64,000 bases of DNA from Magnolia sinica (lineage: Eukaryota; Streptophyta; Magnoliopsida; Magnoliales; Magnoliaceae): NCBI RefSeq assembly GCF_029962835.1, contig NC_080578.1, forward strand, positions 56,909,001 through 56,973,000, read 5' to 3'. The notes beneath the pieces are model-generated. The model ran no database searches. It had not been told where the DNA came from and worked only from the letters and a program-made list of their open reading frames with translations. The translations under genes were made by a program, and so were the position numbers. Of the stretch, positions 43,457 through 54,707 are shown piece by piece; position 1 is the stretch's first letter, and every line of letters begins with the position of its first letter.

Positions 43457-44696
43457 ATCCTCAATTATCCCTCTTGGTATACTAACTGAGCGATCGGCTA
43501 GTTATAATGTGATTCGAGTTGGTTTCAATTCACTCAACCCATTTATTCGTAGACTGAGTATGGAATCAGATTTACACTCGCTCCTAAATCAAGAAGTGTG
43601 TGCTCAATATGGTAATTACCAATTATACAAGCAAGGGTTGGGCTACCAAGATATTTGTATTTCTGTGGCACATCTTTCTTTAGGATGACACTCACTTTTT
43701 TAGTTAAAAAGATTTTCTTTTAAATATTTTACCATCTTTTGGTTATACATAAGTCTTTCAGAAATTTGGAATATGAAGGTATTTGTTTAACTGAATCTAG
43801 TAAAGGAATATTAACCTTCACTTATTTCAACACCTCTAGAATGTCCTGAGAGTTAGAGAGTGATTTTGGTGCAATCAACCGTTAGGGGAATGGTATAATC
43901 TACTTGCCTTAAAGTTCCGGTTCTAACTCTTTTGGAGTATTGCTAGGTCTATCCGCTTCATCCACTTCCAGGTCCTTAGACTTTTCAGCCCTTACCGGAA
44001 TAGATTTGATAATTGTCTTCCCACTCTTAGGAGTGGTGATAAACTTAGCTTGCTCCATATGATTTGAAGAGCTTGGATCACTAATTTCGTATTGTAAATT
44101 TGGATTAGGAAGAGGTTGAGCCAGTAGGATCCCTTTCTCCTCAATTGAATTTTTTATCTCATGTCCTTGTATGGCCTTTGAAAGGTCTTGAAGGGTTTGC
44201 AATATACTCTAATTGATAATCTCTTGATTTTGAATATGTTTCTAGACCAGATCCTCTTGAGGTTTCCCTTGATTCAAGAATTGGTTAGGGATTCCTTGAG
44301 GAGAATCCATTTGTCCATTCCTCTAACTAAAGTTCAATTGATTTCTCCAACTAGGATTCTATGTTTTAGAGATGAGTCCACTAAAAGGTCTTTGGTAGTT
44401 GTTCATGACATTCGATTGCTCGTTTAGTGCCTCTTAAAAAGCAAGTATCATTGGGCAAATTTCAGTTGTATGTATGTTGCAAGCACAGATATCGTAAACA
44501 ACTTCCTTAGCCTTATCCTCCTTAAGTTTCATGGCCTCGATTCCTTGAGATACTAGCCACTTTAGAATTTTTATCATCATCCTCGTTCATCAAGTACATC
44601 CCACCTCTCTCCCTTACTTAAGTAGGCTTAGATGTGGTGTTAGGTTTTGGGGTGATGTCCCACGATTGTCCGATTTTAGTGAGTTTGTCAAAGTAA
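43457..44696 (-). pseudogene. Athila-like nucleocapsid and gag-protease linker (element A)
   Basis: Badly broken minus-strand coding region. Near 44480-44430 a knuckle remnant of the type 'CNIHTTEICP' can be read, followed around 44370-44290 by 'NPSWRNQLNFS' and 'RNGQMDSPQGIPNQF', typical of Athila gag. 44202-43909 stays open and reads 'LQDLSKAIQGHEIKNSIEEK'. The protease active-site segment should lie between 43900 and 43457, but I could not find an intact DTG/DSG. Confidence 0.65.
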
Positions 44697-45355
44697 TCAC
44701 ACCTCATCGACATTCTTGTTCATGAATTCTCCATTACACATCGTCTCGATGAATTGGCGTATGGAAGATGTCAGTCCATTGTGGAAGAAAGTTGTTATGT
44801 GCCTCATTTCAAAACCGTGTTGTGGGCATGAACTGACGAGATCCTTGAACCGATCCCAACATTGGAAGAATGTTTCATCTTCCTTTTGGGTGAAGTTCAT
44901 GATCAACTTCTTGATGGTGTTCGTCTTATGGTATGGAAAGAATTTTTTTATGAACTCCATCATGTCATTCCATGTGCTAATAAATTGCGGATGTAGTGAG
45001 TGCAACCATGTCTTAGCTTTCTCTTTCAAGGAGAAAGGAAAGTTTTCTGCCTGGACGTGTCCTCAGACATGTTAGGAAAGTATAAAGTGGCTATAACCTC
45101 GTCAAACTCTTGCAAGTCCAGTTATGGACTTTCATATTCAAGTCCAAGGAACTTTGGAAGGAGTTGGATAACTCCAGTCTTGATATCCATGTTTCCTGTG
45201 TTTCTTGAAAAAACCATATAAGAAAGGGTGCTCACCCCCACTAGTTGTAAGTAATCTCGTAAAGTACGAGGCAAGGGTGTATGGTGCACCTCATTCTCAT
45301 CCTGGACTTCCACAACTCAAGGTTGCGGCTAATTCACTAGTTGATTTGTAGCCAT
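44697..45355 (-). pseudogene. Athila-like Gag capsid (element A)
   Basis: Start taken at the minus-strand ATG 45355 ('MATNQLVN'), followed soon by stops. 45313-45122 has 'HHTPLPRTLRDYLQLVG' and 'IQLLPKFLGLEYESP', a stretch resembling Athila gag N-termini. The Retrotrans_gag domain (45029-44697) reads 'EKAKTWLHSLHPQFISTWND', 'KFFPYHKTNTIKKLIMNFTQ', 'ETFFQCWDRFKDLVSSCPQH' and 'TTFFHNGLTSSIRQFIET', closely following Athila. Frame changes separate the pieces. Confidence 0.87.
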
Positions 45356-45830
45356 GACCTCAATTAACTTTGAGGATCTTAAGTGGTGTCTAACCCTATG
45401 ATGGATAGATAACCCCTCAACTAATCCTCATTCACTCAAAAGACGTTGAGTGTTGTCATAGGACCCACTTGGACATGAAACACTCCCAGCCCTTAATTTT
45501 AGAATCTAACCAAAACCTAGAAAGAAAAAGAAGGAAATAGAAATCTAGAAATAGAGAGAGAATTAGAAAGATGTTAGCAAATTCGAAGGTTTTATGTTAG
45601 GATCCTGTAAAAGAAAAAGGAAAGTGAATTAGTTTCTTAAAAATAATAATAAAAAGAAAGCAACCTAGTTTCTAAAAACAGAAAAGGAAAGTTTCTAAAC
45701 CTAGAAATAGAAAGCAAAGTTAGTTTCTAAAATAACTCAGAAAAAACCATAACCTAAAAATAGAAAATAGAAAACCTCAAATCTTAAACTAATTCCAAAA
45801 CTAGTCAATCTCAGAATACGCAACCGTTAG
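45356..45830 (-). other. Leader of element A
   Basis: 475 bp of A-rich non-coding DNA ('tagaaagaaaaagaagg' type repeats) between primer site and gag. No gene recognised. Confidence 0.6.
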
Positions 45831-45848
45831 TCCTCAACAACGGTGCCA
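45831..45848 (-). other. Primer binding site of element A, tRNA-Asp-like
   Basis: Minus-strand TGGCACCGTTGTTGAGGA resembles the Athila/Tat primer site TGGCGCCGTTGCCGGGGA. The four differences are all G-to-A or C-to-T. Confidence 0.75.
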
Positions 45849-46635
45849 AACCTTGTTCACAACCCTAAGTGTAGGGTCGCGATGTAGTAATAATCTCGGT
45901 GAGACCGAGGTTAAATCCACGGGGACTTATCTCGTATATTTCTGAAAGTAACTATACTAGAACTAGAAGAAGATGTGAATTTAAATCTGAATTAATTGTG
46001 AGAGTAATTGTGATTAAAGTGATTAAAACTAACAAATTCAAAGGTGGTAACTAGGGTATCTAAGGATCCACTTGTAGAGATTAAGGAGCCCTCTTACTTG
46101 ATTCAAGTCACACAATTGGAATTGGAGTCTTATCCTATCCAATTGAAAGATATACAATTAAGATCAATCTGAAATTTCCTTGACCTAATTCGTAATGGAG
46201 GAGAATTATGATAATTAAAAGAGATTCCATCACTAACCCATGCCCATGAGATGATGGCTAACAACAAGATTTACCAATCCCATGATCTCAAAATCAGGAC
46301 AAGAACATACTCAAATCTATTGCAGATCTACTGTAATTTGAGTCATAGTAAACCATTAAGAACTGAAAGTATTCCTTTAAAATCGAACTATAATCAAAGA
46401 AGGTTCAACATAAACATGAATCAAAGTAAAAGAAACATCCCATCACGTTACAAGCTTCACCTCTTAGCCCTATCTAAGAGGTTTAGTCAACCATATATAT
46501 GATTGAATGAAAATCTCTTAAGAAAAGCATAAAAACAACTAAGGAAGAGGAAGAAAAACTCTTAGTGACGGCTTCTCCACGCTTTTGCTCCACTCCTCAA
46601 ACCTTAGAAGATGCTTAAGGATGCCCTAGGGACTC

Positions 46636-46644
46636 CTATTTATA
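46636..46644 (-). promoter_or_regulatory. TATA box of element A 5' LTR
   Basis: TATAAATAG on the minus strand, matching 405-397 in the 3' LTR. Confidence 0.7.
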
Positions 46645-46733
46645 GTTGTGCATTACCTCCTTTCGCGTCGACTTGAAAAAATTCGAAAACTGCCTCAAAT
46701 TTACGCAGTCCGCGCAAAACCTGTGTAACCCTC

Positions 46734-46911
46734 AACTAGTCGAGGAAAGCCTTTGACTGGTCGAGGGTCACATTCGACTGGTTGAGGGTCTCCTTTGACT
46801 AGTCGAGGATCGTGTGAAATTAAAAGTTTATGTTGCTGGAGTTCAAGTCGACGAATCTTCGACTAGTCGAGTAAGAGCCTTAGACTAGTCGAAGAAGGGC
46901 TCAGACTAGTC
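46734..46911. promoter_or_regulatory. 21-bp phased octamer array in the Athila-like LTR, 7 copies
   Basis: RACYRGTY octamers start at 46734, 46755, 46776, 46797, 46861, 46883 and 46904. Steps are 21, 21, 21, 64, 22 and 21. On the minus strand the array lies 90-270 bp upstream of TATAAATAG. Core and phasing equal those of the copia LTRs at 3364-3736 and 49646-49947. Confidence 0.85.
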
Positions 46912-47029
46912 GAAGCAGACAATTTTTTAGGGTTCCTTTTCTTCACTTCAAGTCTTCAATTCTCTTCATTCCTCACTTAGTTTTCTTAGATCTTTGGCAT
47001 GTGAATTCTCTTCATTCCTCACTTGGTTT

Positions 47030-47640
47030 TCTAGGGTGTCTTGTGTAGGCACCTAGTAGTGTCCTTGTGTAGGCATAGGTTGCCTTATCTAGGCTCATTT
47101 CCTTGTGTAGGATATGTTTCCTTTTGTAGGCTCATTAGTTTAACCTTACGTAGATTGTAAAGGTTCATAGCTAACCTGGTCTAAAACCATCCCATAGTGA
47201 AATCTGGTACACTCGAGGAGAGAGTGCATTCGCTAGGAGCGGAGTAGACATATTGTTGAACCACTATATATGATCGTGTTTGGGATTGCCATTGGCTCAT
47301 TTATTAAATTATACTAATATACATTGAATATTTAGTAATGAGGCTTGATTAAATGATTATTTAAGATTGATATGAAACACATCCCACACACACTCATATA
47401 CAATATGTCAATAGGCTAGTTATTCTATCTGCAAATCATTTGTAGCCTAGGTGATTGGATCCTCTTTTGGCTTGGAAGCCTTAAAGTTACTTTGCCTTAC
47501 TTAGCCTGATTGGTAAATTGCTTTAAGTTAGACATTGTATGGTTTTAATAAGTAAATATTTTTGAAAAGTCCTATTCACCCCCTCGAGGACACTGGGACA
47601 TAATTTTGTACTGCAATTAGTGGTCACAACCACAATTTCA
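47030..47640 (+). repeat. Copia element C5, 3' part of its LTR
   Basis: It resembles the second half of the solo LTR: 'gtgaaatctggtacactcgagg' with 'gcggagtagaca' corresponds to 'gtgaaatctagtacactcaagg' at 16710-16731. It ends 'cacaatttca' directly before a primer site. The TATA and U3 part is missing. A 5'-truncated repeat ('cttgtgtaggc' type) lies at 47040-47130. Confidence 0.75.
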
Positions 47641-47642
47641 AT

Positions 47643-47654
47643 TGGTATCAAAGC
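47643..47654 (+). other. C5 primer binding site, tRNA-iMet type
   Basis: TGGTATCAAAGC lies two bases after the LTR end and has one change from TGGTATCAGAGC. Confidence 0.8.
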
Positions 47655-47684
47655 GGGTTCCTCTTGAAAGGTTTAACAACCTAA

Positions 47685-48213
47685 ATGAAGATCCTAACTA
47701 AAGGTGGAAAATGTCCAAAGGAGAGGGAACATCGGTCTCTAGACCACCCAGTTTTGATGCTTCAAACTATGTGTTGGAAAGCTAAAATGACTATATTCTT
47801 AGAATTTTTCGACAAGGACGTTTGGAACATTATTGAGAATGGTTATACACCACCAATGGAACAATTTATTCATGAAAATGGCACTACCACCTCTTGACCA
47901 AAATTAAGAGAATTTCGGACTGATTATGAATGCGATTTACTGTGCTATTTCACGAGAAGAATTTAATCGAATATGTATGTGTGAAACATCTAAACAATAA
48001 TGGGATTTATTAGAAACTACCCATGAAGGAACAAGCACCGTAAAACAGCTCTTAACAGTCAAATTCAAGAACATAAAGATGGAAGAACATGAGACTTCAT
48101 GGAGTTATACACTAAGCTAAATGACATATGTAACTCCATGTGAGGACTTAGAGAGAGGGTTCTGGTAACTAAAATCAATAGGAAAATCTTAAGAACCAAA
48201 CTAAAACACTTCA
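47685..48213 (+). pseudogene. C5 Gag fragment (copia)
   Basis: The first frame keeps 'WKAKMTIFLEFFDKDVWNII' and 'ENGYTPPMEQF', a copia Gag N-terminus of the same type as C1. Further on, pieces equivalent to 'TTHEGTSTVK' and 'KLNDICNSM' can be read across several stops. It ends abruptly at 48213 where a gypsy LTR begins. Confidence 0.8.
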
Positions 48214-49130
48214 TGTAACATCCCGAATTTTCATGGCCAGAGTTTATACTCGTGCTTAAGAAAACTAGGTGTTAATAATGTATAAATTAGATGCTGTAAA
48301 ATCGCACCCTATTTTTTTTCATTTATTTAGATCACATCTTGATATATTTGTGAAGGTAACATTCACAAGAATAAAATCGACTATATTGATAATTTCATCA
48401 GAGTAACAAAATTCAATAAATAATCAAATGCCTTCTCAATGGAAGCTTATTACATTTATCTAGCTCACAGCGGAAGTATAAACTAATTCATAAAACTATC
48501 TTTTAATTCTTTCAGTATATTCTTTCATAGGGAGATGGTCCTCGTCTTCAATCTGTATGTTGCATGCATCATCTGTACAGTTAGAGAGGGTTAACGTCCT
48601 ACTCATAGTGATGCTTTAAGATTAACAATGATTTAAGAAATTCATAAAAGTAATGTAAGGGTTCTGATATGTCAAGTACTCTACCACTACAAGAGATATC
48701 AGTATGCGCAAACAATCTACAAGAATGTATGCCTAATAAAGTGCGTGCGGCTCATCATATGTAGTGATCGCTATCACAATGTTGAAAATAGTTCATGATA
48801 TCCGGCTGGACCCTCACTCCCACTTTACAGATATTCACCGGCGTGTCCCACGTTAACGTGATTTATGCGAGCATCTCAAGGCGATACAACAATGAGATTG
48901 GGGGATTTACGTAACACGATGTGTTCATGGAGTGACTATTTGCGACATCCAATCTCGAGAAGTGATGTAACACACATGAAAATTTACTTACATCAATTGT
49001 GTACCATGCCAACTAACCCACGAAATTATGTATTAACCAAGAGGGCCGCTACCCGTAACACATTATGTCCATGATAAAATATTTGATTCACTAGTTGTGA
49101 TACCTTTAACACAACACTTGCAGTGATAGA
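48214..49130 (-). repeat. Gypsy (chromovirus-type) LTR fragment, 917 bp
   Basis: It starts TGTAACATCCCGAATTTTC after 'cttca' and contains an 'agcggaagtata' segment like the 'agcggaagactta' of the G3 LTR, in the same orientation as G2 and G3. It also has 'ggctcatca' and 'gatatccggctgg' blocks. The far end is replaced by the C6 LTR at 49131. No coding sequence. Confidence 0.6.
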
Positions 49131-50959
49131 TGTAAGTGCTATGTTTTAGATCTACCACCCTGTGTTGTTAAATTTTGTGGTGACAAACCACCTTAGAGTG
49201 ATTAACTTGTTTAATAGATGAAAAGTTCACCTTCAAGTTCAATAGATGGAAAGTTCACCTTCAATCGAAGATGAGTTTCAAGTCATCTGCATCAACATCA
49301 AAGTTCTACTACTACTTCAAATCAAAGTGCCTGTTCAACTACAAATACAAAATCAAGTTCATACACAAGGCCGAGTGCAAGTGCGACTTCAAATACTAGT
49401 TCAAGTCCAAGTGCATTACATGATCAAGTACACAAGCTCAAGATCAAGTACATAAGTTTCAAGCTTCAAAGTATACAAGGTAAAGCTTCAAAGTACCTCA
49501 AGTATATAATCTATCGAAGTGATCGAATTGACAAGTTCAATGCTCACATTTAAGGTATATATATGACCCTAGAAAGACCTTAGGGATAAGTCATACATAT
49601 TGCATATAGAATTTGGGTCGTGTTACTCTATTTGGACCTTGCTTCGACTAGTCCTAGTGATGGTTCGAGAAGTCCAGGCACTAGCTCGACCAGTTCAAGG
49701 TTTTTTCTTGACCAGTCGAGAAATTAACTCAAAATTCCTGATAAGTTTGGTAGGTATTCGACTAGTCGAGCACCTTGCTCGACTGGTCATGGAGACTGCC
49801 TCGACCAGTTGAGCAGGGCTTGGCTCGAACTCCAACAAGGAGATTTTTACCCACTCGACCAGTTGAGTGATGGGTTTATCCGATCGCACCAGAATTTTTG
49901 AAAATTGGTTGCAGCCATGACCAGTAGAGGCAGTCCTTAGACTAGTCGAGGGAACCGAATTTCACCCTATAAATAGAGGACTTTTCTCAGCATTTGATAT
50001 GAATTGCAAGCTAAATCAAGCCTCCTCTCCAAGAATTAAGTCCCCGCTATTGTCAAGCTATTGCTCGGTAATTTAAGATTCTTTTATAGCTTTTTTATTT
50101 TAAATTTCTTGATCTCTTGTTATTCAATTCTACTTATTAAAAAGTGAATTTTTCTTTACCCTTTTGAGATCCAAGAAATTGAATCAAGCTAGCCCAAGGT
50201 TAATTTTAAATTAAAATTCATTTAGACTTAAAACCCTTTTGTTTGTGAGATTGAACATTGAACATTGTACATCTTTGTCTACAAAGAAGTGGTTCTACTG
50301 GGCTACAACGAAGAAGAAGAATCTTCAGATAAGTATATTTCATTTATTATATTATAGTTTGTAAGATTGCTAGAAAATCTTTCTTTTTGGTTTTGACTAA
50401 GATAGTTAGAAAATCTCAGTGTGGAGTTTTTAATTGTGGTAGCCCATTGAAAACACAATTGTAAAGGTTTTAAGGTGAACCTTGGAAAACCTTCTTTCAT
50501 AGTGAAAGCCAATATATCGTGGGTGTGGATATTTAGAGTGGAGTAGGTGTGGTTGTTTAAGAATAGTTGGTGTACACACCGAGCCTCTATAATTCTCAGA
50601 GTTTGGCTAATGATGATGATGATGGTGATGTATATGATGTGGTGAATGCTGTAATTTATTTTCATGTACATGTGGTGAATGTTGTAATAGCTAGATTTAT
50701 TTCATTTGCCTTTAGTATTAGTTTGAGTTTTTAATCCTTACTAAGTTCAAGACATCAAGTTGTCCTACCATAAACCTTGGTTTTTAGTGTAAGGTTATCC
50801 TGTGAACGAAGTTTGTATTAACCTCTCAAGACTAGTGCATTTGAGGTTGCTATTTATTTTGACTATCTGCATTTATATTCCACTTTTATTTTATTTTTTA
50901 TTTCGCATAGTCTTATTCACTCCCACCCCCTCTTTGGGATTTAGAGCTCACCCTTTTTA
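49131..50959 (+). repeat. Sirevirus-like LTR of copia element C6
   Basis: 1829 bp, starting TGTAAGTGCTATG and ending 'cacccttttta' (TA for CA), followed by a primer-site remnant. It is homologous to the C1 LTR throughout but clearly diverged. It contains an octamer array (49646-49947) and TATAAATAG (49968-49976). Confidence 0.9.
49646..49947. promoter_or_regulatory. Octamer array of C6 LTR, about 10 copies
   Basis: GACYAGTC-like octamers start at 49646, 49667, 49688, 49710, 49760, 49781, 49803, 49857, 49919 and 49940. Steps are 21, 21, 22, 50, 21, 22, 54, 62 and 21, nearly the C1 series. The last octamer is 28 bp before TATAAATAG, as in C1. Confidence 0.82.
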
Positions 50960-50961
50960 AG

Positions 50962-50973
50962 TTGTATCAAAGC
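50962..50973 (+). other. C6 primer binding site, mutated
   Basis: TTGTATCAAAGC lies two bases after the LTR and has two changes from TGGTATCAGAGC. Confidence 0.75.
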
Positions 50974-51030
50974 GAAGTGGCTCATATTTTTGGATTCATT
51001 TCTTGAGTTTATCAATTTAGAGCTTTTAGG

Positions 51031-51465
51031 GTGTCAAAATTTGATAGCCTATCTATTACTAGGCCACCATTGTTTAATGGCTCCAACTATGCATATTAGA
51101 AAGCCCGAATGAGGATCTTTTTAAGGTCCATTGATGAAAGCATGTGGCAAACCACAGTTACTAGATGGACTCCACCAATGTCTGAAGTTCTAGGCTGTGA
51201 TGGAACCAAATCCATGAGAGAAACACCATATTATATGTGGACTACTCTCAAAAAAAATGAGAGCAGTGCAAATGCAAAGGCTTTAAATGCAATCACTTGT
51301 GCACTATCACTTGATGAATTCAAAAGAATTATATCTTGTGATACTGCTAAACAAGCCTAGGACACTCTTGAAATGACACATGAGGGTACATCTATTGTCA
51401 AAAAGTCTAAAGTTCAGATCTTCACAAGTTTGAGGAAATTCATATGGAAGAAAATGAGACATTCA
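51031..51465 (+). pseudogene. C6 Gag fragment
   Basis: A close homologue of C1 Gag from its first codon, but the start is GTG at 51031 where C1 has ATG. 'NESSANAKALNAITCALSLD' is nearly identical to C1. Two TAG codons (near 51097 and at 51358-51360) replace Trp codons present in C1. The frame is cut at about 51465 by the G8 LTR, at the point matching C1 residue 146 or so. Confidence 0.88.
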
Positions 51466-51466
51466 T

Positions 51467-54400
51467 TGTTAGATCCACAACCTTGTATTCATTCCATTCT
51501 GTGAGGTCCCATGGTCCTTTTGGTCGAATTCTAACGACCAGTGATCTATAGGTAGCATTTACGATCACCCCTAAGTTCCACCCTGTAAACCCAAATTGAT
51601 TCGACCCGAAACCTATGCCTTTGCAACGGCATCGTCGCCGTAGTTTCAACGCCGCATCTCGTGCACCAATCTGAGGTGCAAATCAAAAGATGTACCCTGT
51701 GCAATATTTAGACCATTGATCATGATGTGGGACCCACCTTGTTGCTTGTGTACATTTTCCTAGATGGGTGACCTCACCCTAGTTTCATCATTACATATAG
51801 CTACCTAGTCTACCTATGATAGTTACCTGGCCTATTATCTATAGCCCTAGCCTAGAAATCTCATTATGGGATTTCGTCCCAAAGCCATCATTGGATTCTC
51901 TACCCCATGTGTTATGATGAGTTCTCTTACCAAAACTCATAATGGCCTTACACCCTCATCATTTCACTTCTACAACTCTCTCTTTCTCTCCTTTCTCCTT
52001 CATTTCATTTCTCTTCCTCCTTTGCTAGAGAGGAGAAAATGTCTCACCTCCCTCCATTTTCCAGCCCTCTCTTCTCTAGAATCCCAACTAATCCAGCCCT
52101 TGTAATCCCATCTCAACCATAGATCCTTCTTCCTTGGAGTTAAAGGAGTATAGTGTTAAAGAAAGAAGAATATCTTTAAGGTGGGTGTTCTCCTGGGGTA
52201 GATTTTCTGATTTTTCTTCCTTAGATCTTCATTTTTCCTTCATGAGAGTGTGTAGAACCCATCAATCAATGGTGGAGATCCTACATAACTCTATGAGTGT
52301 GGCCAATGGCCTGCTTTGTGCATGCATGTCGCCATGATGAGGTCATTCTCCATGGACTCCATCATGATGTTTTTCCTTTGATCTATAGTTTGTTGGGTCA
52401 TCTAGACCCTAAATCCATGGTGGGGATGGTATCCCCACCTCAGATTTTTTTTTTGTAGGGCCCATGCATGCACGGGACCCATGTGTATTTGATCATATGG
52501 TTGTGATCGCTTGAGGAGGACTAATAGTGGTGGAGCCCTCCCTATGGCCGAGATCTCCTTTCTCTCTCCTTCTCTCTCTCTCTCTCTCCTTTCTCTAGTT
52601 TTCTGATGTGTTTGGCCCACCTGATGTGTTCATGCATCTAGACCATCTAGCTGTAGGGGACATCCAGGCCCAAGCTACTGGACATCCAGGCCCATCATTG
52701 TTGCCAAGTCTTGGGTTGAATTGTAAGGCCCATCTTAAGAAATCTTGGATATGCCTTACCTATGTATTTGGGCATATGGGCTGCCCATGAGGCCCGTCAT
52801 AATGCATGTATTCATTGGCCATGATACTTAGGCCATGGTTTGCCCCATTGATCCCACATTGATGTATGTTGGCTCTGGGCCGTCTCTGGAGGCCATCATG
52901 TGGTATGAGATGCTATGGACTGCTATCCATTTTCTTTTCATAGTTGTATCCAAGCCATGGGCCTTGTTTTAGCTAGATTCCTTGTTGGGTTGCCTTCTAG
53001 GGAACAATGGTGGTTAAATGTCCACATTGTGAACCTCTCTAGGCCCTTTGTTAGGCCCATTCTCATCTACTGAGCCCATAGTATTTCTTATCTAGACTTT
53101 GTAGGCTTCCCCAAACCGTTGGGCCCCCACTATTGGTTATGATTCTTCCATACCATGTAGAATCATCTAAGTACCTAGACCTGACCTTGCTAAGAGGAGA
53201 GTACATCATCACCACATGTTATGCTTAGTTTATCTTCATAATTCATTCCCATGTGCATCAATGTATGCTTGGTTGAGGAGTGATTGATTATGGTATGTGC
53301 CATTAGGCAGGTTGTTTGTGGGACTCCCTGAGTGATGGAGTTGCCTCACATGATCGCGTTGTATGCGCAAGACTGATGCACGATTGATTAGTATGATTAA
53401 TGCATCTCATATTTGCATGGCATGGTTATTATTCACCCTAGCGTCATCAAGGTCGTAGTCTTCACAGGCACATCGTGGATGGCCAGATTTGGACACCGAA
53501 AATGCTTGTTTCTAGCACTATGGGCATATAGGATGTCCTTGGGTGAAAGTCCCAAAACCTTTTGGTACTAGGAGATGCTCCAACGTCTAAACCGAATGGA
53601 AATATGAGCGTCAGTGCTGAATACCATTAGACCGCATCTCCCACTGTGTCATGGTCGGTTGGAAAAGGGAGTGTCCTTATCTGCCTAAGTGAGGGGGTTG
53701 TAAACTAGGCTGAGTTTGACCAGCTCGTAAATGGGTCCACTATCAACAAGCCAGGTAGGTATTGGCAGCCTACTAACAGATAATGAGGTCTCTTCCACTC
53801 ACTGGGCTACGTGACTAGGGAGGCGGCAATCAGTGTGGAGTGTACTAGACCCTGGTGATTTCTCAGAGAGGAACTGTACTGATATGTCGACTTGAAATGA
53901 GGACCGGCATGATTGCATTGCATATTGCATATAACATTTGGCTATATAGGCCCCACATCTCATAGCCCTGCTACGACTAATGGCATTCATGCTTGGTGTA
54001 ACATGGCCTTAGGATGGTTGATGACACTCTTGCCTTGTATTGTATAACCTTATTACGGCTGGTGGTATTCATGGTCTTGCTAGCATATTCTGCATACTCT
54101 GATATTGCATACTTAGTACATGTCCTACACACACTTACACCACCCTCTAAGCTTTTTATAAGCTTATGCACGATTGATGCGTGCAGGTGATGCTAGGCAG
54201 TAGCTAAGCAGGAGTAGGAGCAAGCCGCAGAGCTTTTGGAGTTTTATTATAGCCATTGTATCTTTCCCTTTATGTGACTTACATTGTAAAAGTTTTTATT
54301 CTTAATAGATTTTGTGATGATGTTTTTGTGGTTATTATTAGTGAGTTATGATCTTAGTTATGCTGATTATGAAATAGACTTATGTTATAGAAATCCTTCT

Positions 54401-54531
54401 TATAGGATCCCAGGATCGGAACCTAGTATATAAGTGCTATGAGCCGAGAATGGGGTACTGCGGAGGCTATTGGCACCGAATTCGGTGATCGAGAATTTTA
54501 TGAACTCGATTTCTAAGTTTAAGATGTGACA
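51467..54531 (+). repeat. G8 5' LTR
   Basis: 3065 bp, beginning TGTTAGATCC at the end of C6 gag homology and ending 'aagatgtgaca' before a primer site. The length agrees with the 3.09-kb chromovirus LTRs. It holds a TC microsatellite (about 52554-52590) and no gene. The left boundary rests on C6 homology, since the other LTR is outside. Confidence 0.75.
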
Positions 54532-54536
54532 GGAGT

Positions 54537-54550
54537 TGGTATTAGATCAT
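54537..54550 (+). other. G8 primer binding site, tRNA-iMet type
   Basis: TGGTATTAGATCAT follows the LTR and resembles TGGTATCAGAGCAT. Confidence 0.78.
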
Positions 54551-54707
54551 AACCCAGGAATAACTCAGGACAACATCACATATCTACTTCGAGCTTAGGA
54601 TAAGAAGTGTCCCGAGTGCGTACTCTTTTGATCTGGTTCTCTAACATCTGAGCCTTTAAGGGTTTTATTCTCAAGACTGATGGACGCCTTTGTTCTTTCT
54701 GTAGACC

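Larger units (their letters stand above)
45854..47029 (-). repeat. Element A 5' LTR, truncated at its right end
   Basis: It starts (plus reading) TGTTCACAACCC next to the primer site. The part around 46470-47010 matches 1-656. A TATA box lies on the minus strand at 46644-46636, and seven GACTAGTC-type octamers lie upstream of it (46734-46911). Similarity to A ends near 47029, where a truncated copia LTR begins; no duplication is visible at this joint. Confidence 0.75.

Noticed and set aside
51866..52337. Possible host exon in the TC-rich part of the G8 LTR
   Set aside because: The Ser/Phe/Leu-rich frames come from TC-rich DNA inside a 3-kb LTR whose ends and primer site are recognisable; no conserved domain.
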